From an uncultured Verrucomicrobiales bacterium (GTDB taxonomy: Bacteria > Verrucomicrobiota > Verrucomicrobiia > Verrucomicrobiales > DEV007): DNA of 38,582 nt. The notes under the pieces are model-generated. The model worked only from the letters and a program-made list of their open reading frames with translations. It was not told where the DNA came from and did not search any database. The stretch is from assembly GCA_937922595.1 (NCBI GenBank), contig CALAIY010000084.1, positions 1 through 38,582 of the forward strand, written 5' to 3'. The number at the start of each line of letters is the position of its first letter. Position 1 is the stretch's first letter. Below are positions 8,812-17,000 of this stretch, one piece after another. The position numbers and the translations under genes are program-made.

Positions 8812-9723
8812 ATGTCTCTGCTCGTCCCCAAAATGCTTCAGTTTGCACGACGTATCCTTAGCGATTTTTTCCTTCAAAATCATGGGCTTCTGCTGACGAG
8901 CGCGGTTGCGTATAACACGCTGCTCTCATTGATTCCGCTTTCAGCGGTGCTCATTATTATCTTCTCGAAATTTTTTGAAGAGGGGCTTCTCCTTGAGATG
9001 GTGACGGCTGAGGTTGGGTTGATTGCTCCGGGGGCGACTGAAATGCTCAATGAGGTGCTTACTGCATTCTTGGAAACGCGTGAGCTGGCTGGGCTGATCG
9101 GTGTTGGAGTGCTCCTGTTCTTCAGCTCGGTTGCATTTCGGGTGCTGGAAAACGCGATTGGAATTATCTTCGAGCGACCGACAACGGTAAAGCGTCGGAA
9201 ATTCTGGGTCTCCGCATTACTCCCTTATGTGTTTATTGCGTTGCTCGGGCTAGGCCTTCTTGTTCTCACCACAGTAGCTTCGTTTTTCGAATCGACGTAT
9301 GCGCAGACGCAGGTGCTTGCGCCGTTCGAGATGGAGGTGTCGCAGATGAGCGGTGTTGTTCTCCGGTTTGCTGGGTGGCTGATGGTCGTCCTTCTTTTTA
9401 CGACGCTTTATATCGCGATGCCTTCGACTAAGATTTCCTTTAGGCTTGCGCTTTGGGGAGGGGTCACTGCGGCGATTCTGTGGGAGGGGCTTCGCTATCT
9501 TCTTACGGGGTATTTTCTTCACATTTCATTTGTGAGCGTTGTCTATGGATCGATGGCTACGACGATTATTGCGCTTCTCACGATGGAGGCGGCGGCTTTG
9601 ATCGTCTTGCTGGGGGCGCAGGTGATTGCGGATCTCCAGCGTAGCCGCTTGGGGAATGTCCCGTGGTATGAAGATCCGGGAGATGTGGCAGAATCTGAGA
9701 ATGAAAATCCGGCGCGCTTTTAA
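8812..9723 (+). CDS. YihY/virulence factor BrkB family membrane protein
   Basis: The 303-residue product has about six hydrophobic helices and the family's early signature SAVAYNTLLSLIPL, followed by helices with FFSSVAFRVLENAI, LLPYVFIALLGLGLLVL, WLMVVLLFTTLYIAMP and the conserved WGGVTAAILWEGLRY. The family is inner-membrane; despite old names its role is not settled (it was once miscalled ribonuclease BN). A second Met at codon 8 is a possible start. The gene lies 77 bases after the sulfatase gene on the same strand and ends one base before the stop codon of the opposing methyltransferase gene. Confidence 0.88.
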   Translation: MSLLVPKMLQFARRILSDFFLQNHGLLLTSAVAYNTLLSLIPLSAVLIIIFSKFFEEGLLLEMVTAEVGLIAPGATEMLNEVLTAFLETRELAGLIGVGVLLFFSSVAFRVLENAIGIIFERPTTVKRRKFWVSALLPYVFIALLGLGLLVLTTVASFFESTYAQTQVLAPFEMEVSQMSGVVLRFAGWLMVVLLFTTLYIAMPSTKISFRLALWGGVTAAILWEGLRYLLTGYFLHISFVSVVYGSMATTIIALLTMEAAALIVLLGAQVIADLQRSRLGNVPWYEDPGDVAESENENPARF

Positions 9724-9724
9724 G

Positions 9725-10900
9725 TTATTTTTTAAGCCGGGCGGATACGAGTAGATTGCGAGGAGTGAGAGTACGTGGGCAGAATTCTGTGATGGATACG
9801 TGATAGTTTTGCTGCTCTAGCCAGGCTGCAAGATCGTGCATGAGCCAGAGCTCGATGGCGCGACGGTAGGAGAGGCGTACGAGCTGGAGGCGGCGGGATT
9901 CCTGGTGGCGAATCCAACCGGCATTTTCGCTTTTGGGGAAATCGAAGCTTTTTGGAATGGGGATTCCTTCGCGGGTGGCTAGGGTGGTGAGGAATTCCTG
10001 GAAGCTGAGCTGCTGCCAGTGGCCGGGGATGGGGGGGAAGGTCTGGTAGGGAGCCTCGGGGTGGAGTTGCTCGCGGAGGTTGATGAAGGCGAGTTTCCAG
10101 GCGGAGGAGCGTTCGCTTCTGGCGGTGCGTCCGGGGGCGGAGGAGGAGGTTTCGGTGACGGCGAGTTTTAGAGTGTTTTTATTGAGGGTGAGAGGGCTTT
10201 TTTTTGATCGTGGGAGATAGTGCTCGTGGGCGGTGAGTTGGTAGCAGCAGGGAGCGAAGTGGATGGCGGGGGCGTGGACTTCGGTGGCCGCTAGGGCAAG
10301 GCGCTGGTGGAGGTCGCCGCAGGCGTGGAGGGCGATGGCGTGAGAGCTACGCAGGGTCTCGGCAATTTTGGGTGCCATGACGTCGGCCTGGAGAAATTGG
10401 TGAGCGAGATCTTTGGAGAGCAGCTTGCCGGAATGACAGAGCGTGGGATTTCGCTCGACGGCGAGGGCTTCACCTCCGTGGGTGCGGAGCAGGGCGCGGC
10501 TGAGATGGCCTTTACCTGAGCACCATTCGACGGTGGGCGTTTGTGGGCGTCCCATGGCTGCGATGAAGGCGTTGATTTGAGCGGCTTTGCGGGCGCCGAC
10601 GCCGTGGATTTTGGGATTGGAATTCTCGGGTGAGGTGGTGGCTTTTGGTAATTGAATGAGTTTTTTTAGCGGCTCGATTTGGGGCAGATAGGAGGAAAGC
10701 CAGGTGATGGAATTTTCCGAGTTTTCGCTGAGAGAGCGGAGGGTCGCATCATCGAGGGTGAGGAGATCGTGGGTGAGTTCCGGATGGTCGGTGCACCAGG
10801 CTGGGCGTCGCTCGCGAAAAGTGGCCGGCTGCCAGAGTGGCTGGGATTCGAGGAGGAGCGTTTCTAGGTGATCGCGCCGGTGAGCGAGGTTTGCTGGCAT
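9725..10900 (-). CDS. SAM-dependent methyltransferase, PF13679-like
   Basis: The 391-residue product has a Rossmann-type methyltransferase core starting at about residue 120. The glycine motif VEWCSGKGHLSRALL matches the E-x-C-[SA]-G-[KR]-G-x-[LV]-[ST] form typical of Methyltransf_32 (METTL25/GSTCD-like) proteins; AVERNP supplies the acidic residue for the ribose, and ALHACGDLHQRL with FAPCCYQL fits the later motifs. The substrate of these bacterial proteins is not established, and tRNA or small molecules are both possible. The start overlaps nothing and is divergent from rlmF with about 80 bases between. The C-terminal half (RRAIELWLMHDLAAWLE) is helical and of unknown role. Confidence 0.82.
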   Translation of the reverse strand: MPANLAHRRDHLETLLLESQPLWQPATFRERRPAWCTDHPELTHDLLTLDDATLRSLSENSENSITWLSSYLPQIEPLKKLIQLPKATTSPENSNPKIHGVGARKAAQINAFIAAMGRPQTPTVEWCSGKGHLSRALLRTHGGEALAVERNPTLCHSGKLLSKDLAHQFLQADVMAPKIAETLRSSHAIALHACGDLHQRLALAATEVHAPAIHFAPCCYQLTAHEHYLPRSKKSPLTLNKNTLKLAVTETSSSAPGRTARSERSSAWKLAFINLREQLHPEAPYQTFPPIPGHWQQLSFQEFLTTLATREGIPIPKSFDFPKSENAGWIRHQESRRLQLVRLSYRRAIELWLMHDLAAWLEQQNYHVSITEFCPRTLTPRNLLVSARLKK

Positions 10901-10983
10901 TGAGGGGGGCGCGGTCGTGTTTTGGTAGACGATGCCCGGATTGCGGCTTTCGTGGGGATTCCTTTACCCTAACCGAGATTAAT

Positions 10984-11838
10984 TTGCATCCGAGTAACCC
11001 ACATTCTGGAAGATACGATTTTGCCGCTCTTTGTGAGTCGTGCCCCGAGCTTGAGCTGTTCCTCCGCTCGAATCCTAAGGGGGATCGCACGATTGATTTC
11101 AGTGATGCCAAGGCGGTCCTCTGTCTGAACCGTGCGCTACTTGCACATTTTTATGATATTCAGAAGTGGGATCTTCCGCTGGGCTATCTTTGTCCTCCGA
11201 TTCCCGGGCGGGCGGATTACATCCACTATCTTGCGGATTTTTTGGAAGGGAAGACGGGAGTGCGAGTGCTTGATATTGGGACTGGAGCGAATTGTATCTA
11301 TCCGATTATTGGAAGCCGAAGCTATGGCTGGGAATTTGTGGGGTCGGATACAGATTCCAAAGCAGTGGCTTCAGCCCAGCGTATTGTGGCGGAAAATTCG
11401 GGATTGAGCTGTTTGGTGAGGGTTGTGCGACAAAAGAACCCTCGGTGTATTTTTGATGGGATCTTTGGTGAGGACGATTTTTTTGAACTCACGATGTGTA
11501 ATCCGCCGTTTTATGCGTCGGCTGAAGAGGCAAGAAAGAGTAACTTACGGAAAGTGAAAAACCTTGGGAAATCAGGAGCGCGTCCCTCGCGAAATTTCGG
11601 GGGGCAGTCCTCGGAGATTTGGTGTCCGGGTGGTGAGTTGAAGTTTCTCTGCCGAATGATGGAAGAGAGCGTTCGCTTTGGTAAGCAGGTGGGTTGGTTT
11701 ACCAGCCTTGTCTCTAAAGGAGATCACGTTCGCCCGCTTCGCCACAAGCTCGGTCAGGTGGGAGCATCTGCCGTAAAGGTGGTAGAGATGGAGCTGGGGC
11801 AGAAGCGCAGCCGGTTTATCGCGTGGAGTTTTTCGTAG
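10984..11838 (+). CDS. rlmF: 23S rRNA (adenine-1618-N6)-methyltransferase RlmF
   Basis: The product aligns by eye along its whole length with E. coli RlmF: LHPSNPHSGRYDF, LNRALLAHFYDIQKWDLPLGYLCPP in two blocks, RADYIHYLADFL, LDIGTGANCIYP (SAM-binding), the N6-adenine motif CNPPF, the NFGGQ/GGE segment and the C-terminal SRFIAW. RlmF places a methyl group on A1618 of 23S rRNA. The start is uncertain: no in-frame ATG exists before the conserved LHP block. TTG at 10984 is the minimal start, giving 284 residues; TTG at 10891 or 10900 or an upstream GTG (10837) are alternatives, but the codons between look non-coding and overlap the divergent gene. Confidence 0.9.
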   Translation: MHPSNPHSGRYDFAALCESCPELELFLRSNPKGDRTIDFSDAKAVLCLNRALLAHFYDIQKWDLPLGYLCPPIPGRADYIHYLADFLEGKTGVRVLDIGTGANCIYPIIGSRSYGWEFVGSDTDSKAVASAQRIVAENSGLSCLVRVVRQKNPRCIFDGIFGEDDFFELTMCNPPFYASAEEARKSNLRKVKNLGKSGARPSRNFGGQSSEIWCPGGELKFLCRMMEESVRFGKQVGWFTSLVSKGDHVRPLRHKLGQVGASAVKVVEMELGQKRSRFIAWSFS

Positions 11839-12037
11839 AGCGTTTCATATGCCTGATCGGCAGGCGGTATCGGGGGCAAGCTATGCTCCGGTAGCCGAAA
11901 GCGTCTGATTTTTTCCACTGAGCTAGAGTTCACCTTTAGCGGAAAGCGCAGGACTTATGAGATTACCGGATATTCAGAGCCTTGCGTTGATTCGGATTGA
12001 GTGGAGAAGGGGCAATGGCTGGGATCTGGGATTAAGC

Positions 12038-12178
12038 CTATCCGTGTTGCTTCACAGGCATCTTATTGATGAGGGTGCCTCCATCGGCGTTGGTGAAGCT
12101 GCAGATCCATTTGAGGTGGGCGTCCCGTCACGATTGTTTCCATTCGATGTGTTGGGGTGTTCGGGCAAGGGTGGACAC
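12038..12178 (-). pseudogene. Relic of an AlbA_2 (Schlafen AlbA_2) domain gene
   Basis: Read on the minus strand from about 12178, this stretch gives VSTLARTPQHIEWKQS, a TGA stop at 12130-12128, then RDAHLKWICSFTNADGGTL and LINKM before a TAG at 12040-12038. This is the AlbA_2 signature E-[FW]-K-x-S-W-R-D-x-Y-L-K-W-I-[CS]-x-F-A-N-A-x-G-G-T-L, with the conserved Trp codon (TGG) turned into TGA. AlbA_2 domains occur in RecG-like ATP-binding regulators of about 400-500 residues, so most of the gene is gone or decayed beyond recognition. Farther downstream on the same strand, toward 11950, another frame reads I-R-I-N-A-R-L, faintly like the next part of the domain. Nothing else was recognised between 11839 and 12037. 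Confidence 0.72.
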
Positions 12179-12210
12179 GTGGCTTGGTGGAGTGCAGGGT
12201 TTTTCCTGAA

Positions 12211-12645
12211 ATGAGACGGCGACGCAGATCTGGGCAGCAAGTGGTGGAGATGCAGATGGGACCTATGATTGACATGGTGTTCCTTCTTCTGGTCTTCTTT
12301 ATGGTCACGGCGAGGCCGGTCGCGCAGGAGAGTGATCTGAGTATGACTCTGCCGGGGAGCGTTTCCCAGGATGAGGTGGTGGATCCGCCGGACGACCAGC
12401 GGTTGGTGATCGATGCGCGGGGCGCGGTGGTGCTCAATGAACTCGAACTCGGAGCCCCGGGGGATACCGAGCTGGGCGCGCTCGTGAGCACGCTTATGCG
12501 TTTCCGCAAAGCGGCGGAATCCAATGGTGCGGATGCTCTCGTCACCATTGATCCTGCCGATAGCGTGGCCCACCAGCGGGTGATGGACGTGCTTAATGCC
12601 TGCGCGAAAGCGGAACTCCACCAGGTGACATTTGCCGGAGGCTGA
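12211..12645 (+). CDS. exbD: ExbD/TolR-family biopolymer transport protein
   Basis: The 144-residue product has the family layout: a short basic cytoplasmic N-terminus (MRRRRRSGQQ), one membrane helix containing the proton-path Asp (MGPMIDMVFLLLVFFMVT), and a periplasmic domain ending with the conserved ITIDPADSVAHQ-like stretch VTIDPADSVAHQRVMDVL. ExbD/TolR proteins couple the proton gradient to TonB- or TolA-type work together with a five-subunit ExbB/MotA ring. The frame extends 18 codons upstream, but the ATG before the basic residues is the expected start. No exbB lies next to it; the following gene, five bases on, encodes a vWA protein, so the two form a small operon. Confidence 0.9.
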   Translation: MRRRRRSGQQVVEMQMGPMIDMVFLLLVFFMVTARPVAQESDLSMTLPGSVSQDEVVDPPDDQRLVIDARGAVVLNELELGAPGDTELGALVSTLMRFRKAAESNGADALVTIDPADSVAHQRVMDVLNACAKAELHQVTFAGG

Positions 12646-12650
12646 AACGG

Positions 12651-13709
12651 ATGAAGCAGAAAACGAAAGGTCTCGTCTGGTCGGTTATCCTAGGAAGCCT
12701 CGTTGTCCATGCTGTTGGGCTGGCGCTTTTTGGGTTGTGGGTGGTATCGCGAAAATTCGTGGAGCCTGCGGCGACCTTTACTGTGCCGAAGATGGTAAGG
12801 ATCCCTGTGGCGACGCCAGAGCATAAGATGAATATGGCTGCGCATGAGGCGATGGCTCCCAAGCCGACGTTTTCTGAGCGGTTGGTAAGTAGTCGTCCGG
12901 CTGTGTTTTCGCTGCCGAATTTGCCGGATGTGGAAGTGGATCAGGCGCTTTCTCTCGACCCGAGTGTTTTATTTAGTGATCAGGCGATGGTGCTTGCTGG
13001 AAGCGCTGGCTTTGGCAGTGGCCTAGGAAAGGCTCTTGGGGGAGTGGGGGGGAAGGGCTCGGGGGTGAGCTTTTTTGATATCGATGATACTGCTCAAAGT
13101 GTGGTGATCATGATTGATGTTTCGGCGAGTATGTTTGGCCGTACGGGGGATTACGATTATTCTACGAGGAAGAAGCTTCGTGTGGGAAAGGCGCAAAGCT
13201 TTCAGCGTGTTCGGGATGAGGCGATAAAACTCATTGATGGTCTCGACATCAATTCGCGTTTCAATGTCTTGCACTGGTCTGGGAGTGCTCGGCTCTGGCG
13301 GGAGGGACTGGTGGCGGCTACTGATGGCAATAAGGCTGCGGCGAAAGAGCACATTCAGGATAAGGTTGATGTAAATAAGGCGGGGCCGCGTGGGGGGCGT
13401 CCAGGTGGCACTCGGCACGATTACGCTTTGGAAGCCCTTTTTGCTTTGGCTCCTGAGGTGGCTTTTATGCTGACTGATGGTAACGCGACTGCGAGTAAGA
13501 AGGGGGGCGGCTTTAGCATCATCGAGGATCGCGATATTTACGGGCTCATCAGCGATGCGAAAAAGAAAAATGAAATCCTTCCTCGTATTCATACGCTTTA
13601 TTACCTGACGGGTAAGGATAAGCGGGAGGAACAAAAAATGCTTCGAGGTATTTCTAGGCGCACTGGTGGAAAATTTCGCAAAGTGAAGGTGAAAAAGACT
13701 AAGGATTAG
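12651..13709 (+). CDS. Membrane-anchored von Willebrand factor A domain protein
   Basis: The 352-residue product has one N-terminal membrane helix (SVILGSLVVHAVGLALFGLWVV), a Pro/Ala-rich spacer, a Gly-rich stretch (GSGLGKALGGVGGKGSG) and a vWA domain from about residue 145. The MIDAS metal site is visible as MIDVSASM (D-x-S-x-S), with a later FMLTDGNA acidic site. vWA domains bind protein partners through a divalent metal. A GGAGG Shine-Dalgarno sits at 12637-12641, nine bases before the ATG, overlapping the end of exbD. Coupling with exbD suggests a periplasmic partner of an ExbBD-type motor, perhaps in the place of TonB; this is inference. The very basic C-terminal tail (KVKVKKTKD) abuts a phosphatase relic. 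Confidence 0.85.
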   Translation: MKQKTKGLVWSVILGSLVVHAVGLALFGLWVVSRKFVEPAATFTVPKMVRIPVATPEHKMNMAAHEAMAPKPTFSERLVSSRPAVFSLPNLPDVEVDQALSLDPSVLFSDQAMVLAGSAGFGSGLGKALGGVGGKGSGVSFFDIDDTAQSVVIMIDVSASMFGRTGDYDYSTRKKLRVGKAQSFQRVRDEAIKLIDGLDINSRFNVLHWSGSARLWREGLVAATDGNKAAAKEHIQDKVDVNKAGPRGGRPGGTRHDYALEALFALAPEVAFMLTDGNATASKKGGGFSIIEDRDIYGLISDAKKKNEILPRIHTLYYLTGKDKREEQKMLRGISRRTGGKFRKVKVKKTKD

Positions 13710-14034
13710 CAAAGCGAAACCGTATGTTGCGTAGTCCGATTATGAGCTAATGATCGGTTCCCTCCCCCAAGTATGCGTCGTTTGTTGAATTTACTGGCTC
13801 CGCAGCTTACGAGAGAATAGGATGAATTGCTTTGATCGGAAATGCGTTTGGGGAAGATAAGGGAAAAGCCACGCCCTCGAGATTTCTTTTTGTGGCGCAG
13901 GCGCGCCGCGTGGGTGCTGTGGAGCTTGGGGATGGATGGATTGCGCGGTGCTGGAGATTCCGGATGATTATGAATATATGGATGAGGAGTTCATTCGAAT
14001 TTTGAGGCTGCGTTGTTTACCCTATCTTCCCTAA
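13709..14034 (+). pseudogene. Relic of a small low-molecular-weight protein tyrosine phosphatase-like gene (COG4551 type)
   Basis: No intact gene lies in this gap, but two pieces match the ends of COG4551-type phosphatases of about 105-110 residues. Near 13709-13741 one frame reads KRNRMLRSP, like the phosphatase-loop segment NRLRSPTAE but without its catalytic Cys. From 13936 to 14034 another frame reads CAVLEIPDDYEYMD and then EEFIRILRLRCLPYLP followed by TAA, a very good match to the family C-terminus (LDIPDDYEFMDPELV). The distance between the pieces equals the normal gene length, and the frames in between carry several stops (for example 13748, 13858). I could not reconstruct the middle. 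The relic starts at the very end of the vWA gene. Confidence 0.6.
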
Positions 14035-14055
14035 ATTTGTGGATAGTGAGAATGT

Positions 14056-14074
14056 TATCGGTTTCATACCGATA
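14056..14074. repeat. Short inverted repeat at the 3' end of uvrA
   Basis: Seven-base arms TATCGGT and ACCGATA with a five-base spacer straddle the uvrA stop codon. A T-rich stretch follows on the plus strand only, so it could be a weak terminator for plus-strand transcripts coming from exbD-vWA. It is not a convincing terminator for uvrA. Confidence 0.3.
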
Positions 14075-17000
14075 GGATTTTCTTTAGGAAGGGGGCGGTT
14101 CGGCTGCCTTTTACTTTGGCTACTTGTTCGGGGGTGCCGGAGGCGGTGATGGTGCCGCCGTTTTCTCCGGCTTCGGGGCCGATGTCTAGGAGGTGATCGG
14201 CTTCGGCGATGACGTCTAGGTTGTGTTCGATGACGATGACGGTGTGGCCGTCGTCTACTAGGCGGTGGAGGACGTCGATGAGCTTTTGGACGTCGGTCAT
14301 GTGGAGGCCGATGGTGGGCTCTTCGATGAGGTAGAGGTTGCCTTTGTAGTGTTGGTTTTTTCTTATGCGGGCGTGGTCGGCGCGGCCGATTCCTTTTGTT
14401 AGTTCGGTGACGAGTTTGATGCGTTGGGCTTCGCCGCCGCTGAGGGTGGGGCTGGGCTGGCCGAGCTGGAGGTAGCCGGTGCCGGTGTCGCGGAGGAGGC
14501 CGAGGGTTCTTGAGATTTTTGGGTTGGTGGAGAAGAAGTCGGCGGCTTCGTTGATGCTCATTTGCATGACTTCACCGATGTTTTTGCCGTTGTATTCGAT
14601 TTCTAGGGTGGCGGGGTTGTATCTTAGGCCTTTGCAGTCTTCGCAGCCGACCCAGGTGGTGGGGAGGAAGGCCATTTCGAGTTTGATGGCTCCGTTGCCT
14701 TTGCAGGTTTCGCAGCGTCCGCCTTCGGTGTTGAAGGAGAAGCGGCCGGGTTCGTAGCCGCGGACGCGGGACATTTGTACGCCGGAGAATAGCTTGCGGA
14801 TTTCATCGAAGATTTTGATGTAGGTGGCGGGGCAGGAGCGGCTGGTTTTGCCGATGGGGCTTTGGTCTACTTCGTAAACGGCTTCGATCTGCTCGACGCC
14901 GCTGAGGCTTTCGAGGCCTTCAATTTTTGGCTTTTTTCCTTTGGAGAGGGCGGCGGTGACGGCGGGGCCGAGGACGCTGCGCATGAGGGTGGATTTACCG
15001 GAGCCGGAGATGCCGGCGATGACGGTGAGGCGGGCGAGGGGGATGGCGACGTTGATTCCTTTGAGGTTGTTTACGGTGGCGTTTTTGAGGCGGAGCCAGC
15101 CTTCTTTGGATCGTGTGCTGGGGAGTTTGCGGCGTTCGCCGCGGCTGGGGTGTTTTGGTGGGTGGGCTAGGGCTTGGAGGGTGGGGGAGTTTTTGTTGGC
15201 GGTTTTGCGTTTCGGGCCTTTGAGGGAGCCGGCGAAGGTGATCTGGCCGCCGAATTTTCCGGCTCCGGGGCCGAGGTCGATGAGGGTATCGGCGCGGTCC
15301 ATGGTTTCGTCGTCGTGCTCGACGACTAAGACGCTGTTTCCGCGGTCGCGGAGTTGGACGAGGGTGTCTAGTAGTGCGGCGTTGTCGCGGGGGTGGAGGC
15401 CGATGGTGGGTTCATCGAGGACGTAGAGGACGCCGCATAGGTTGCTGCCGAGCTGGGAGGCGAGGCGGATGCGCTGGGCTTCGCCGCCGGAGAGGGTTTT
15501 CGCGGAGCGGTTTAATTGTAGGTAGCCGAGGCCGACTTCTTCCATAAAGGTGAGGCGCTGGGTGATTTCGGGTAGGATGTCGCGGGCGATGGTTTTTTCG
15601 CGTCCGGTGAATTTGAGTTTTGCGATGGCATCGCGGGCATCGATGACGGAGAGGCTGGCGATGTCTTCGATGCGGTAGCCTTCTACGAGGACGGCGCGGG
15701 CATCGGGGTTGATTCGAGAGCCGTGGCAGGTGGGGCAGGGGAGAAGCTCGGTTTCATCGGCTTTGGCCATTTTGGATTCTTCGTCCATTTCGGCGGCGAG
15801 GACGGAATCGTGGCGGTCGGTATCGAGGGTGCGGTGGCGTATCTTTTTGGTGAGGACGCCGTAGCCTCGGCATTCGCGGCACCAGCCGTGGGGGCTGTTG
15901 TAGGAGAACATGCGGGGATCGAGATCATCGAAGCTGCGGCCGGTGAGTGGGCTGACCATCCGGGTGCTGAGGACGTGGATGTTTTTCTTTTGATCGAGAA
16001 GGCGGAGGCTGCCTTTGCCGAGCTTGAGGGCTTCGTCGATGGCGATTTTGATTTCGGCGGCTTTGGCGGTTTTATCTAATTCGGCGATGAGGACATCGAT
16101 GTCGTGCTCTTTGAAGCGTTCGAGGCGCTCGAAGCCTTCGATTTCGGTGAATTCTCCATCGACGAGGAGGTGGGTGTAGCCTTTTTTTCCGGCCCAGGTG
16201 GCGACTTCGGTGTGGTAGCCTTTGCGGCCTTTGATGATGGGGGCGAGGATGAAGGTGGCTCCTTTTTTTGCTTCTTTGGAGGCGGTGGTGATGATGGAGC
16301 TGGCGGTCTGGCTGATGACGGGGAGGCCGGAATCGGGGCAGTGCTGGGTGCCGACTTTGGACCAGAGGAGGCGGAGAAATTGCCAGACTTCGGTGACGGT
16401 GGCGACGGTGCTTTTTCCGCCGCCGCGGGAGACGCGTTGTTCTATGGCGACGGTGGGGGGGAGGCCGGAGATGGAATCGACGTCGGGCTTTTCGAGTTGG
16501 GTGACGAATTGCCGTGCGTAGGTGGACATTGAATCGAGGAAGCGGCGCTGGCCTTCGGCGAAGACGATATCGAAGGCGAGGGTGGATTTACCTGAGCCGG
16601 AGAGGCCGGTGACGACGACGAATTCATCGCGGGGGATTTCTACGGTGATGTCTTTGAGGTTGTGTTCGCGGGCGCCGGCGATGGTGATGTTTTCGCTGCC
16701 GGAGATGATGGCGAGGGGCTCGGAGACGATGGCTTGGGTGGATTGCGGTTTTAGGAATTTCCCGGTGTGGCTTGCTTTGCACTTGAGGATTGCTTCGGGG
16801 GTGCCGGTGAAGATGAGTTGGCCGCCGTGCTCGCCGCCTTCGGGGCCGAGGTCGATGAGGTGATCTGCGGAGCGGATGACGTCGGTATTGTGCTCGATGA
16901 CGAAGACGCTATTGCCTGCTTCTACGAGGCGGTGAAAGACGCCGACGAGTAACTTGATGTCATCGAAGTGGAGGCCGGTGGTGGGCTCGTCGAAGATGAG

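Noticed and set aside
9700..9760. Possible terminator between the convergent YihY and methyltransferase genes
   Set aside because: The apparent inverted repeat around 9706-9745 has several mismatches and a long AT loop; not a believable hairpin.
11957..12214. 85-codon plus-strand frame whose TGA overlaps the exbD ATG (ATGA)
   Set aside because: The overlap looks like coupling, but the protein has no family features and the same bases encode the AlbA_2 relic on the other strand.
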